Source of the DNA: an uncultured Pelagibacteraceae bacterium
Lineage (GTDB): Bacteria > Pseudomonadota > Alphaproteobacteria > Pelagibacterales > AG-422-B15
Reading direction: 5' to 3'
DNA: 64,000 bases
Assembly: GCA_902521655.1 (NCBI GenBank)
Contig: CABYSM010000002.1
Span: 1 to 64,000 of the forward strand
The notes beneath the pieces are model-generated. The model was not told where the DNA came from and ran no database searches. It saw only the letters and a program-made list of their open reading frames with translations. Positions 17,258-27,470 of the stretch are shown here, piece after piece (position 1 is the stretch's first letter; every line of letters starts with the position of its first letter). A program made the position numbers and the translations under genes.

Positions 17258-18562
17258 ATGAATAATTTAGAAATTGTAATACTTGCAGCTGGAAAGGGAA
17301 CTAGAATGAATTCTAGTTTCCCAAAAGTATTGCACCCTTTGGGAGGGAAACCCATAATTGAACATGTTTTAGATGCTGCACGATCTTTAAAGCCAGAGAA
17401 AATTCACTTAGTACTTAATAAAGAAATAAAAAATGAATTTGTTCACTTAAAAAATAAAATCAATTTAATAATACAAAAAAAACAATTGGGAACTGGTGAC
17501 GCTGTCAACGTGGCCATAAAAAGTTTTCAAAAAAATTCTAATATTCTTGTCCTTTATGGAGATGTTCCACTCACGCATTCATCCACTTTAAAGAAAATAA
17601 TTAAGTTCAAAAAAAATGAAATCAATATTCTTTGTTTTAATAAAGAAGAGCAAAATAATTATGGGAAAGTTGTATTGGGAACTAATGGTTTGGTTAATGA
17701 GATAATTGAACAAAAAGAGCTTAAAAGAAAAGAGAACTTCTACTTATGTAATTCTGGTATTTTTTCAATACACTCATCACTTCTTCAAAAATTAATGCCA
17801 AAAATAAATAATAAAAATATGAAGAAAGAATATTATTTAACAGATATCTTCAAAATGGCATCAAATAGTGATATCAAAATAAAGTCAGTAATTACATCTG
17901 AGAAAGAAGTTCAGGGTATCAATGATAATAAGGATTTAGCTATGGCAGAAAATGAATTTCAGGAAAATTTAAGAGCTAAACATCTTAAAGCCGGAGTAAC
18001 AATGCATGACCCCAGTACTGTATATTTATCAGAAGACACAAAAATAGGAAAAGATGTAACTATTCACCCTTTTGTTGTGATTGGTAAAAATGTAAAAATC
18101 TTAAATGGGGCTGAGATTTATTCTTTTTCACATTTAGAAGACTGTAAGATTGGAAAGAGGACTAGCATAGGACCTTACGCCCGTATAAGACCTGGTACAC
18201 AGATTAATGATCAGACAAAAGTTGGAAATTTCGTTGAAGTTAAGAATTCAATAATTGACACAAATTCAAAAATTAATCACCTATCTTATGTTGGAGACTC
18301 AATAATTGGAAAAAATGTTAATGTTGGAGCAGGAACAATAACATGTAATTATGATGGAAGAGCAAAATATAAAACAGTTATTAAAGACAATGCCTTTATA
18401 GGATCAAACTCTTCACTTGTTGCACCATTAGAGGTTGGCAAAAATGCATACATTGGCTCTGGCTCAACGATAACAAAGAAAGTTAAACAAGATAGTCTGG
18501 CTGTTGAAAGATCAGTTCAAATGGAAGTAAAAAATTGGGCCAAGAGAAAAAATAAAAAGTAA
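17258..18562 (+). CDS. glmU: Bifunctional UDP-GlcNAc pyrophosphorylase / glucosamine-1-P N-acetyltransferase
   Basis: Makes UDP-N-acetylglucosamine for peptidoglycan and LPS. The N-terminal nucleotidyltransferase domain has LAAGKGTRM (9-17) and the LYGDVPL metal-binding region. The C-terminal left-handed beta-helix is made of hexapeptide repeats, with the acetyltransferase His341 in NHLSYVGDS and the GAGTITCNYDGRAKYKT motif. At 434 residues it is slightly short for the family but complete. glmS follows after 4 nt, so the two UDP-GlcNAc pathway genes form an operon. Confidence 0.96.
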   Translation: MNNLEIVILAAGKGTRMNSSFPKVLHPLGGKPIIEHVLDAARSLKPEKIHLVLNKEIKNEFVHLKNKINLIIQKKQLGTGDAVNVAIKSFQKNSNILVLYGDVPLTHSSTLKKIIKFKKNEINILCFNKEEQNNYGKVVLGTNGLVNEIIEQKELKRKENFYLCNSGIFSIHSSLLQKLMPKINNKNMKKEYYLTDIFKMASNSDIKIKSVITSEKEVQGINDNKDLAMAENEFQENLRAKHLKAGVTMHDPSTVYLSEDTKIGKDVTIHPFVVIGKNVKILNGAEIYSFSHLEDCKIGKRTSIGPYARIRPGTQINDQTKVGNFVEVKNSIIDTNSKINHLSYVGDSIIGKNVNVGAGTITCNYDGRAKYKTVIKDNAFIGSNSSLVAPLEVGKNAYIGSGSTITKKVKQDSLAVERSVQMEVKNWAKRKNKK

Positions 18563-18566
18563 TTTT

Positions 18567-20390
18567 ATGTGTGGAATAGTAGGTATCACAGCAAATGAAT
18601 CTGTTTCTTCAAATATAATTGGTGCCTTGAAGAAACTTGAGTACCGAGGGTACGATTCAGCCGGCATAGCTATTAATACTGAAAGTCAAATTCACCAAAA
18701 AAAAGCGAAAGGTAAGCTTGATAACTTAATACTATCCCTTCAAAAAGATGGTTTTGATGGAAAGGTTGGAATTGGCCACACGAGGTGGGCTACACATGGC
18801 GAGCCATCAGAAAGAAATGCCCATCCTCACTCGTCACGAAAAGTATCGCTCGTTCACAATGGAATTATTGAAAATGCATCAGAGCTTAAAAGTAGAGCAG
18901 AATTAAAAAACTATAACTTTGAGTCTGATACTGACTCTGAAGTTATAACAGCGCTGATTACTCATTATCTGAATGAAGGTCATGATCATATGGAGTCGGT
19001 TAAACAAACAATATCGCTTTTAGAGGGTTCTTATGCGCTAGCTATCATCTTTAGTGACCTTAAGGATAAAATAATAGGTGCGAGAAATGGAAGTCCTCTG
19101 GTAGCGGGAACTGACGGTAACTCCAGCTCATTAGGGTCTGATTCAATAGCATTAAGCTCAATCGCAAAAAAAGTATGTTACTTAGAAGATGGTGACATTG
19201 TTGTGCTAAGTAGAGAAAATGTTGAGATCTATAATTCATCAGGAGATAAAGCCAATAGAGAATTTGTTGATATTGGTATCATGGATACAGAAGTCAGCAA
19301 GGGATCATACAATCATTTTATGGAAAAAGAGATTCATGAGCATCCTAAGGCTGTTGGTGAAACATTTAGACAATTCATTGATCATGATCAGGGGATAATT
19401 TCAGTTGATGATATAGGACTAAACTTCAATGATATTTCAAAGGTACATTTAATTGCCTGTGGCACAGCATACTACTCTTGCTTGGTTGCAAAATATTACT
19501 TTGAACAATATGCTAGATTGCCCGTAGAGTGTGATATGGCATCTGAGTTTAGATACCGTGATCCTGTTCTTGATAATAAGGCATTATATATATTTGTTTC
19601 TCAATCAGGTGAAACAGCTGACACAAAAGCGGCATTAGATTATTGCAAAGATGCTAAGGTTAGAACTCTCAGTATTGTAAATGTTATGAACAGCTCAATT
19701 GCACGCGAAAGTGATTATTGTTTATATACTAAAGCGGGAGCAGAAATTGGCGTAGCTTCCACAAAAGCATTTACGGCACAATTATCAGTTCTGTTATCAA
19801 TGGCACTGCATTGTGGCACTAAGAATAACAATGTTACAATTGAGCAGAATAGAGAGATTTGCAAAGAAATTATGCAGGCTCCTCAAATTTTAGAGAAGGC
19901 AATAAAAAGATCGTATGAATTAAAAGAGACTGCAAAAGCTATAATAGACTCTAAAGGTGTAATGTATTTGGGAAGAGGTACTGCTTTTCCCCTAGCACTA
20001 GAAGGAGCACTCAAATTTAAAGAAATCTCCTATATACATGCGGAAGGTTATCCAGCTGGAGAGATGAAACATGGCCCACTTGCTTTAATTGAAAAAGATC
20101 TCCCTGTAGTGTGTATTGTTCCGCCAGGTCCTCTATTTCATAAAACAGTGTCAAATATTCAAGAGGTTATCGCTCGAGGTGGTAGAATATTAATGATAAC
20201 AGATGATAAAAGCCTTGAGTCCAGTTCTGAAAATATATGGAAGATTTTTAGATTGCCAAAAACACCAAAATCAATTGAAGCAATTGTATATTCTGTTCCA
20301 ATACATATGTTGGCATATTACACAGCTGTTGAACTAGGCAATGATGTAGATCAACCCCGCAATCTTGCTAAATCAGTTACAGTTGAATAG
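18567..20390 (+). CDS. glmS: Glutamine-fructose-6-phosphate aminotransferase (isomerizing)
   Basis: Converts fructose-6-phosphate and glutamine to glucosamine-6-phosphate. Cys2 of MCGIVGI is the glutaminase nucleophile. The class II amidotransferase domain (RWATHGEPSERNAHPH) is followed by two SIS sugar-isomerase domains (ACGTAYYSC, SQSGETADT; GRGTAFPLALEGALKFKEISYIHAEGYPAGEMKHGP) and the conserved end RNLAKSVTVE. At 607 residues the length is normal. No glmS ribozyme is expected or seen; the gene is coupled to glmU. Confidence 0.97.
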   Translation: MCGIVGITANESVSSNIIGALKKLEYRGYDSAGIAINTESQIHQKKAKGKLDNLILSLQKDGFDGKVGIGHTRWATHGEPSERNAHPHSSRKVSLVHNGIIENASELKSRAELKNYNFESDTDSEVITALITHYLNEGHDHMESVKQTISLLEGSYALAIIFSDLKDKIIGARNGSPLVAGTDGNSSSLGSDSIALSSIAKKVCYLEDGDIVVLSRENVEIYNSSGDKANREFVDIGIMDTEVSKGSYNHFMEKEIHEHPKAVGETFRQFIDHDQGIISVDDIGLNFNDISKVHLIACGTAYYSCLVAKYYFEQYARLPVECDMASEFRYRDPVLDNKALYIFVSQSGETADTKAALDYCKDAKVRTLSIVNVMNSSIARESDYCLYTKAGAEIGVASTKAFTAQLSVLLSMALHCGTKNNNVTIEQNREICKEIMQAPQILEKAIKRSYELKETAKAIIDSKGVMYLGRGTAFPLALEGALKFKEISYIHAEGYPAGEMKHGPLALIEKDLPVVCIVPPGPLFHKTVSNIQEVIARGGRILMITDDKSLESSSENIWKIFRLPKTPKSIEAIVYSVPIHMLAYYTAVELGNDVDQPRNLAKSVTVE

Positions 20391-20404
20391 ATAATTAATT
20401 ATTA

Positions 20405-20929
20405 ATGAGTGAGTTTAAAAACTTAATAGTACTTGGACCATTAATATACGCTATCCATCACTTTGAAGAACATATCATTTTCAATTTTAGGGAATGGAGA
20501 ATAAAATATTTTTCTGACAATAATGCAATCCCAACCGAAGCCATCTTAATTATATTGTCATCATTGTTGCTACTTTTTATTTTTTTTCACCTAATTAAAA
20601 AAAATCGAGCAAGTGCACATCTTGTATTATTTTTTTTAATGACTACTCAGGTTGTTAATGCTTTTTTTCACATTTTTTTTAGCTTTTATTATAGTGATTT
20701 CAGTCCAGGAACAATCACGGGCATAATTCTCTATTTGCCAATAAATATTTTAATTATTTCAGCCGCATTCAAAGAGAGTTTTCTTAAAAGTTATATTGAA
20801 TTAGCAATGATTGGACTATTCGGAATTGCAACCTTCTCTTTATTTGAATTATTTGGTCCAATTGTTATTGGCCTATCAATAATAGTCTCTTTTTTATACT
20901 ATACGTTTTTTAAAAATAAATTAGTATAG
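20405..20929 (+). CDS. HXXEE-domain membrane protein
   Basis: Inner-membrane protein of 174 residues with about five hydrophobic segments. It carries the motif that names the HXXEE family (H18-H-F-E-E22 in AIHHFEEHIIF), a mid-protein NAFFHIFFS and a SPGTITG segment. The biochemical function of the family is not known. It lies between glmS and a crotonase gene on the same strand with gaps of 14 and 5 nt, so it may be co-transcribed with either. The gene is more T-rich than its neighbours, as expected for a membrane protein. Confidence 0.75.
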   Translation: MSEFKNLIVLGPLIYAIHHFEEHIIFNFREWRIKYFSDNNAIPTEAILIILSSLLLLFIFFHLIKKNRASAHLVLFFLMTTQVVNAFFHIFFSFYYSDFSPGTITGIILYLPINILIISAAFKESFLKSYIELAMIGLFGIATFSLFELFGPIVIGLSIIVSFLYYTFFKNKLV

Positions 20930-20934
20930 GTTCA

Positions 20935-21618
20935 ATGACAGTAACTCTTAAAACAGAAGGTGATGTATCAATCATTCATATGGATGATGGTAAGGTAAAT
21001 GTTTTTTCACCAGAGATGATTCAGAATTTTGAAAAAATCATGGATCAAATTCCAACTAATAAGGGTTCAGTTTTAATTACAGGAAGACCTGGTATGTTTT
21101 CAGCCGGATTTGATTTGAAGGTTATGATGTCGAGTCCTGAAAATGCTGCAGCTATGGTTAAGTCCGGATTCTTAATGCTGAAAAGAGTTTTCTCATTTCC
21201 TCGTCCTGTAGTTGCTGCATGTAGTGGACACGCTATTGCTCTTGGAGCTTTTCTTTTATGCAGCAGTGATTACCGTGTTGGCTGTGAAGGTGACTTTAAG
21301 GTTGGGGCAAATGAATTAAGAAACAATATGATTGTACCAACACCTATTTTAGAAATTGCAAAATTTAAATTAACAAAATCACACAAGCAAAGGGCACTTC
21401 TCAACGCTGAAATGTATTCAATAAAAGATTCTATTGAACCAGGATATATTGATGAAGTTGCAAGTCCCGAGAGTTTTTATGAAGTCGCACTAACAAAAGC
21501 AAAAGATTTAGCGACTTTGGCACACCCTCAATATGATCAAACCAAGAAACTCGATCAGGAAGACGTGTTGCCTAAAATTAGCAAGGGCATAGAACAAATC
21601 ACCTCACCCGTTGGGTAA
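20935..21618 (+). CDS. Crotonase-family protein (enoyl-CoA hydratase/isomerase)
   Basis: Crotonase-fold protein of 227 residues, with the acyl-CoA oxyanion-hole segments ITGRPGMFSAGFDLKVM and ACSGHAIALGAFLLCSSDYRVG. The family normally has Glu residues in the second half for hydratase activity; the region VGANELRNNMIVP offers Glu but does not match the classical GGTQRLP pattern, so the exact reaction is unsettled. It could serve fatty-acid or dicarboxylate breakdown with the two dehydrogenase pairs and the SDR upstream. Confidence 0.82.
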   Translation: MTVTLKTEGDVSIIHMDDGKVNVFSPEMIQNFEKIMDQIPTNKGSVLITGRPGMFSAGFDLKVMMSSPENAAAMVKSGFLMLKRVFSFPRPVVAACSGHAIALGAFLLCSSDYRVGCEGDFKVGANELRNNMIVPTPILEIAKFKLTKSHKQRALLNAEMYSIKDSIEPGYIDEVASPESFYEVALTKAKDLATLAHPQYDQTKKLDQEDVLPKISKGIEQITSPVG

Positions 21619-21714
21619 ATCAAATTTATCTAATAAAATCAATATATTTAGCTAAGACTCTAGTAATTTAGGTTATTTGGTACTATAAGGCTGAAAAATA
21701 TAGAGTTTTTAAAA

Positions 21715-23094
21715 ATGAGTAAATGGAGCGCAAATAGTTGGAGAGGATACAAGGCAAAGCATATTCCTGAATATCCAGATAAATCAGAGTTAGAAAAAAC
21801 TGAAAGCCAACTAAAAACATATCCACCATTAGTTTTCGCAGGTGAAGCAAGAGATTTAAAAAGACATCTTGCTAAAGTCTCAGAAGGAAAAGCGTTTCTA
21901 TTGCAAGGTGGAGATTGCGCAGAAAGTTTTGACGACTTTAATGCTGATTACATAAGAGATACTTTCAAAGTTCTTTTACAAATGTCTGTAACACTTACAG
22001 CAGCAGGTAATTGCCCTGTTGTTAAAGTTGGGAGGATGGCTGGACAATTTGCTAAACCAAGAAGTTCACCTAAAGAAGAAATTGATGGAGTTGAGTTAGA
22101 TAGTTATAAAGGTGATATCATTAATGATATGGAGTTTACAGAGTCTTCTAGAATTCCTGATCCTCAAAGAATGATTAGAGCATATACTCAATCAGCTGCA
22201 ACTCTTAACTTGCTACGAGCTTTTGCAAAGGGTGGTTTTTCTGACCTTAATAAAGTTCATCAATGGAATATGGGTTTTGTTGATGAAAGTCCTCAAGGAA
22301 AAAAATTCAGAGAACTAGCTGATAAAATATCAGACACGTTATCTTTTATGGATGCCATAGGTATCTCATCTGGCAATACAAAAAGATTAAGAAATGTTGA
22401 TTTTTTTACAAGTCATGAAGCACTCCTTTTGCCATATGAGGAATGTTTAACACGTACAGATAGTACAACTGGTGAAGTGTACGATACATCTGCTCACATG
22501 GTGTGGATTGGTGATAGAACAAGACAACTTGATGGAGCTCACGTAGAATTTTGTAGAGGTATTAAAAACCCTATTGGAATTAAGTGTGGTCCAACTTTAG
22601 ATCCCGATGAATTAAAGAAATTGATCGATGTATTAAATCCCGAAAATGAAGCTGGTAAAATTACCCTCATTTGTAGATTTGGGGTTGATAATGTTGAAGA
22701 GAAGTTGCCCAAACTAATTGGACCTTTTGCCAACTCAGATTACAACCTTGTTTGGTCATGCGACCCCATGCACGGTAACACTATGAAAGCCAATTCTGGC
22801 TTTAAGACCAGACCTTTCGAGAGAGTTATTCAAGAAGTTGAGTCATTTTTTGATATTCATCACTCTTTAGGAACATATCCTGGTGGAGTGCATTTGGAGA
22901 TGACAGGGCAAAACGTGACTGAGTGCATTGGTGGTGCCCAAGCGATAAAAGATGAAGATTTATCTGCCAGATACCATACTCATTGTGACCCTAGACTTAA
23001 CGCAAACCAGGCATTAGAACTTGCCTTCTTAATATCTGACAAGCTCAGAGAATCTCAAGAACCTCAAAAGTCAAAAATTATAATTGCCAAGTAA
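21715..23094 (+). CDS. 3-deoxy-7-phosphoheptulonate synthase, class II
   Basis: First enzyme of the shikimate pathway, condensing PEP and erythrose-4-phosphate. The 459-residue protein begins [21 protein letters not shown] and contains the class II hallmarks [55 protein letters not shown], and [20 protein letters not shown] with [18 protein letters not shown] near the end. Class II enzymes are the plant-like form also found in many Alphaproteobacteria. It stands alone, with about 95 nt of AT-rich leader and its own probable promoter. Confidence 0.96.
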   Translation: MSKWSANSWRGYKAKHIPEYPDKSELEKTESQLKTYPPLVFAGEARDLKRHLAKVSEGKAFLLQGGDCAESFDDFNADYIRDTFKVLLQMSVTLTAAGNCPVVKVGRMAGQFAKPRSSPKEEIDGVELDSYKGDIINDMEFTESSRIPDPQRMIRAYTQSAATLNLLRAFAKGGFSDLNKVHQWNMGFVDESPQGKKFRELADKISDTLSFMDAIGISSGNTKRLRNVDFFTSHEALLLPYEECLTRTDSTTGEVYDTSAHMVWIGDRTRQLDGAHVEFCRGIKNPIGIKCGPTLDPDELKKLIDVLNPENEAGKITLICRFGVDNVEEKLPKLIGPFANSDYNLVWSCDPMHGNTMKANSGFKTRPFERVIQEVESFFDIHHSLGTYPGGVHLEMTGQNVTECIGGAQAIKDEDLSARYHTHCDPRLNANQALELAFLISDKLRESQEPQKSKIIIAK

Positions 23095-23122
23095 TTGCGA
23101 CTAAATTAATTAGTTGTAATAT
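23095..23122 (+). promoter_or_regulatory. Candidate promoter of the nadE-gltX-cysS-cimA-trmJ run
   Basis: TTGCGA, a 16-nt spacer and TAATAT lie in the short gap after the DAHP synthase stop. The predicted transcription start would fall at or within a few bases of the nadE ATG, and no Shine-Dalgarno-like sequence precedes that ATG. Confidence 0.4.
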
Positions 23123-23129
23123 CAGTCAA

Positions 23130-24776
23130 ATGACAGAAAAAATTTCATTATTAGTAGTTCAATCAAACCCAGTTGTTGGGAATATTGCATTCAACAAACA
23201 GATCGTTATTGACCACTTACAAAATAATAATTCTGATCTAATTTTATTTTCAGAGCTTATGTTAACTGGTTACCCGCCAGAGGATTTAATTTTGAAGCCT
23301 GCTTTTATGAAAAAAGTTCATGAAGCAGTTGATGAAATTGTAAATCTATCAAAAGGGAAGCACCCAACAGTTGTACTAGGTACACCTTGGTTAGATGAAG
23401 GTAATTTATTTAATGCTGCGGTAGTCATTCATGATGGAAAGATCTTACATAAACATTACAAGATGGCACTTCCAAACTATGGGGTATTTGATGAAAAGAG
23501 AATATTTTCTAATGGAGAAAAAGTGAGTGTTATTGATTTTAAAGGTATTAATCTGGGGATATTTATTTGTGAAGATATTTGGGTAAATCAAACCATCACT
23601 GAAATCGGTGAACAACAAATTGATCTTGCTGTTTCTCTCAATGCGTCTCCTTTTGATATTAATAAAATCAACGAAAGAGAAAAGAAAGCTATCGAATTTT
23701 CAAAATCTATTGCTGCACCTCTTATCTATGTTAATCAAGTAGGAGGTCAGGATGAAATAGTCTTTGATGGAAGCTCATTCCTGAATGATCAAGAAAAAGT
23801 TATCTACAAACTTAAGCACTGTCAGTCAGAGTCTAAGGAATTTTTATTTGATGAAGACCATAAATTTTTAATAGAAGATACGTTCTCTGATCATACAGAT
23901 ATGAATGATGTCATTTACTCCAGTTTAATCTTGGGTCTAAGAGATTATGTTGAAAAGAATAATTTTCCAGGCGTTGTGTTGGGAATATCAGGAGGTATTG
24001 ATAGTGCTTTTAGTGCAGCCGTTGCCACTGATGCACTTGGACCTTCAAGAGTAAAAGGTATCTTAATGCCCTCAAAATATACAAGCATTGAGAGCAACAA
24101 AGATGCATCAGAATTAGGTAATAATTTGGGCATTGAACTCATGAACATATCTATCAATGAAATTGTCAATTCATACGACAACACACTTAATGATCTATTT
24201 TCTGGAACAGAAAAAGACATCACTGAAGAAAATATTCAATCGCGAACAAGAGGAGCGATTTTGATGGCCTATTCAAACAAATTTGGCCACATGGTTATCA
24301 CCAATGGTAATAAATCTGAGGTATCTGTTGGCTATTCGACACTCTATGGAGATATGTGTGGAGGGTTCTCAGTCGTTAAAGATATTTATAAAACTGATTT
24401 ATTTAAATTGTCAGAATGGAGAAACAAAAATAAGCCCTCTTTATCGTTGCTCAATAAAAATGAGATTATACCAAATAATATTATAACTAAGGAACCTACC
24501 GCTGAATTAAAAGAAGATCAGAAAGACAGTGACTCACTTCCACCCTATGATGTATTGGATAAAGTATTGTACCATCTTGTGGAAAAAGAAAGTTCAGTAA
24601 AAGAGATTGTAGATCAAGGATTTGATAAAGAATTAGTTAAAAGAATTCAAAATCTACTCTACAATTCAGAATATAAAAGAAGACAAGCAGCACCAGGCGT
24701 GAAGATTTCTGAAAGAAATTTTGGCTATGACAGAAGATATCCGATCACGAACGCATTTAGAGATATGGAAAATTAA
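23130..24776 (+). CDS. nadE: Glutamine-dependent NAD+ synthetase
   Basis: Converts nicotinic acid adenine dinucleotide to NAD+, using glutamine as nitrogen source. The N-terminal nitrilase-like amidase domain has the Glu-Lys-Cys triad regions SELMLTGYPPEDL, HYKMALPNYGVFDEKR and GIFICEDIW. The C-terminal synthetase domain has the ATP pyrophosphatase P-loop GISGGIDSAFSAAVA and NKSEVSVGYSTLYGDMCGG. At 548 residues it is the two-domain form. The stop TAA abuts the gltX ATG with no gap. Confidence 0.96.
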   Translation: MTEKISLLVVQSNPVVGNIAFNKQIVIDHLQNNNSDLILFSELMLTGYPPEDLILKPAFMKKVHEAVDEIVNLSKGKHPTVVLGTPWLDEGNLFNAAVVIHDGKILHKHYKMALPNYGVFDEKRIFSNGEKVSVIDFKGINLGIFICEDIWVNQTITEIGEQQIDLAVSLNASPFDINKINEREKKAIEFSKSIAAPLIYVNQVGGQDEIVFDGSSFLNDQEKVIYKLKHCQSESKEFLFDEDHKFLIEDTFSDHTDMNDVIYSSLILGLRDYVEKNNFPGVVLGISGGIDSAFSAAVATDALGPSRVKGILMPSKYTSIESNKDASELGNNLGIELMNISINEIVNSYDNTLNDLFSGTEKDITEENIQSRTRGAILMAYSNKFGHMVITNGNKSEVSVGYSTLYGDMCGGFSVVKDIYKTDLFKLSEWRNKNKPSLSLLNKNEIIPNNIITKEPTAELKEDQKDSDSLPPYDVLDKVLYHLVEKESSVKEIVDQGFDKELVKRIQNLLYNSEYKRRQAAPGVKISERNFGYDRRYPITNAFRDMEN

Positions 24777-26105
24777 ATGACAACAGTAACAAGATTTGCA
24801 CCAAGTCCAACAGGTTTATTACATCTTGGAAACATCAGAACGGCATTAATTAATTGGCTATATGCACGAACCAACAATGGGAAATTCATTTTAAGAATTG
24901 ACGATACTGATTTAGAAAGATCGAAAGATGAATATATTTCACAGATAAAATATGATCTTGATTGGCTAGGGATTGATTATGATGAAACGTTCAATCAATC
25001 GTCTCGTTTCGACAGATACAGGGAGCAATTCGAGAAATTAAAAGCTGATGGCAGAATTTACCCTTGCTATGAAACACCCGAAGAACTTGAAAGAAAAAGA
25101 AAATTGCTCATCGCAGCTGGCGGCAAGCAAGTGTATGACCGGTCAGCAATGGAATTAACAGACCAACAAAAGAAAGACTACGAAGCAGAAGGAAGAAAAC
25201 CTCACTGGAGATTCTTATTAAAAACTGAACGTATGAAATGGGATGATTTACTTAAAGGTGAAATAGATATAGACCTCACCAGTTTGTCTGATCCTGTTTT
25301 GTTCAGAGAGGACGGCGTTCCTTTATATACTTTTAGTTCAGCTGTAGATGATATTGACTACGATATAACCAACGTAATTAGAGGAGATGATCATACGAGC
25401 AATACGGCTGTTCAAGTAGAAATTATTAATGCGTTGGATCAAAATAAAATAACTTTTGCCCATCACGCCTTACTAAAAGCATCAAGTGGAGATAAATTAT
25501 CAAAACGAGACAATGTCATATCCATTAGCAGTTTCAGGGAGGAGAATATGGAGCCTATATCAATACTAAGTTTATTGGCGACCATCGGCACGTCTAATTC
25601 TATCGAATTAAAAGACAATATAGATCAAATAAAAAGTGAATTTAAACTGAGTACAATTTCAACGTCACCTGGTCGAATTGAAATTGATGTATTGAATGCT
25701 CTCAATAAAAAACAGGTTCAAAAATACAATTTTAGCGAGATCGAAGAGAGATTAAAAAAGATTGATGAAAAAATTGATCAAAAGTTTTGGGAAACAATCA
25801 GAGGCAATCTGAATGTTGTTGAAGATATAAAACAATGGACGGACATTGTATTTAATAGTGAGACCATTAAGCCTTCTGATAAAGATTATATTAAGATTGC
25901 AATGGAATTGATCCCTGATGATCCATGGAATGATGAAACATGGGGACTATGGACTTCGGCCATAAAAGAGAAAACTGGCAGAAAAGGAAAAGAGTTATTC
26001 TTGCCTCTTAGAGAAGCCTTTACAGGACTTAATCATGGTCCTGAAATGAAACTACTAATTCAATTACTGGGTAGAGATAAGATCATAGAAAGAGTTGAGT
26101 TGTAA
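24777..26105 (+). CDS. gltX: Glutamyl-tRNA synthetase
   Basis: Class I aminoacyl-tRNA synthetase that charges tRNA-Glu (and in many Alphaproteobacteria also tRNA-Gln before amidation). The HIGH-type motif is HLGN (16-19) within RFAPSPTGLLHLGNIRTAL, and the KMSKS-type motif is KLSKR (240-244). At 442 residues it is a little shorter than the common 460-480. Alphaproteobacteria often carry two paralogues; which one this is cannot be told from the window alone. It abuts nadE and cysS with zero-length gaps. Confidence 0.94.
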   Translation: MTTVTRFAPSPTGLLHLGNIRTALINWLYARTNNGKFILRIDDTDLERSKDEYISQIKYDLDWLGIDYDETFNQSSRFDRYREQFEKLKADGRIYPCYETPEELERKRKLLIAAGGKQVYDRSAMELTDQQKKDYEAEGRKPHWRFLLKTERMKWDDLLKGEIDIDLTSLSDPVLFREDGVPLYTFSSAVDDIDYDITNVIRGDDHTSNTAVQVEIINALDQNKITFAHHALLKASSGDKLSKRDNVISISSFREENMEPISILSLLATIGTSNSIELKDNIDQIKSEFKLSTISTSPGRIEIDVLNALNKKQVQKYNFSEIEERLKKIDEKIDQKFWETIRGNLNVVEDIKQWTDIVFNSETIKPSDKDYIKIAMELIPDDPWNDETWGLWTSAIKEKTGRKGKELFLPLREAFTGLNHGPEMKLLIQLLGRDKIIERVEL

Positions 26106-27470
26106 ATGTCACTGAATTTATACGACACATTCTCAAACTCAAAAAAAAAGTTTGAACCAATTGATCCAAAAAATATCAGAATGTATGTTTGTGGTCCCAC
26201 AGTATACGACTATCCACACGTAGGAAATGCAAGACCTGTCATTGTTTTTGATATTTTATTTCGAATTCTTCAAAACTTATACGGTACAGAACGTGTAACA
26301 TATGTGAGAAATATAACAGATGTTGATGATAAGATTATAAATGCTTCCCAAGAAAATAATGAAGACATCAACGAATTAACTTCAAGAACCATTAATTATT
26401 TTCGCGCTGATGCGAAATATATAGGAGCAATGGAGCCCTCTTTTGAGCCCAGAGCAACAGATCACATAGATGAAATGATCAATATTATTGAGACTTTAAT
26501 TGAAAAAAATTATGCCTATGTTGCTGAGAATAACGTTCTTTTCTCATCTACTAAATTTTCTAAATACGGATCATTATCAGGTAAAAACCTTGAAGAAATG
26601 ATTGCTGGATCAAGAGTCGATGTTGAAAGTTATAAGCAAGAAGCCTCAGATTTTATACTATGGAAGCCTTCTAAAGATAACGAGCCTGGATGGGACAGTC
26701 CGTGGGGCAAGGGAAGACCTGGATGGCATATAGAGTGTTCAGCAATGAGTGAAAAATTATTAGGTAAAACATTTGATATTCATGGTGGTGGGCAAGATTT
26801 AATTTTCCCTCATCACGAAAATGAAATCGCTCAGAGTGAGTGTGCAAACGGGGAAAAATTTGCAAATTACTGGGTTCATAATGGCTTTGTTACTGTTGAA
26901 GGAAGTAAAATGGCAAAATCTGATGGAAATTTTGTAACAGTGAATGAGCTTAAAGAGAAATACCAAGGAGAGGTTATTAGATTAACCATGATACTGACTC
27001 ATTATCGTCAGCCATTGAATTGGACTAATGATAATCTACAAGAAAGCAAAAAAACACTGGATAAGTGGTACCAATATTTTTCTGAAGTGGATTTTAAGCC
27101 TGACTTAAATGTGAAGATTGATGAAAATGTAATGAACGCTCTAAATGATGACATGAATACGCCTCAGGCAATAGCTGAATTGCATAAATTATTCAAAAAT
27201 TGTAAAAGTAATGATCACAATTCATTAAATCAATTTTTAATTTCGGCTCAATTTCTTGGATTGATGAATGATGAACCTTCTCAATGGATATCATGGGGTA
27301 AAGAAAATATAAGCGTAGATCAAAATAAGATTGAGTCATTGATTGCTCAAAGAAATACCGCAAGAGCAAATAAAGATTTTGCTGAAGCTGATAGAATTAG
27401 AGATGAGTTGGAAAATTTAGGAATAGTACTAGAAGATAAAGGTACAGAAACCACATGGAAAACTAAGTAA
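26106..27470 (+). CDS. cysS: Cysteinyl-tRNA synthetase
   Basis: Class I synthetase that attaches cysteine to tRNA-Cys. It shows MYVCGPTVYDYPHVGNARPVIVFDIL with the HIGH-like HVGN and zinc ligand Cys, the zinc-binding WHIECSAMS and FPHHENEIAQSE segments, and KMAKS (from Lys268) as the KMSKS loop. The 454-residue length is normal. The ATG directly follows the gltX stop, and its own stop directly precedes the cimA ATG. Confidence 0.96.
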   Translation: MSLNLYDTFSNSKKKFEPIDPKNIRMYVCGPTVYDYPHVGNARPVIVFDILFRILQNLYGTERVTYVRNITDVDDKIINASQENNEDINELTSRTINYFRADAKYIGAMEPSFEPRATDHIDEMINIIETLIEKNYAYVAENNVLFSSTKFSKYGSLSGKNLEEMIAGSRVDVESYKQEASDFILWKPSKDNEPGWDSPWGKGRPGWHIECSAMSEKLLGKTFDIHGGGQDLIFPHHENEIAQSECANGEKFANYWVHNGFVTVEGSKMAKSDGNFVTVNELKEKYQGEVIRLTMILTHYRQPLNWTNDNLQESKKTLDKWYQYFSEVDFKPDLNVKIDENVMNALNDDMNTPQAIAELHKLFKNCKSNDHNSLNQFLISAQFLGLMNDEPSQWISWGKENISVDQNKIESLIAQRNTARANKDFAEADRIRDELENLGIVLEDKGTETTWKTK

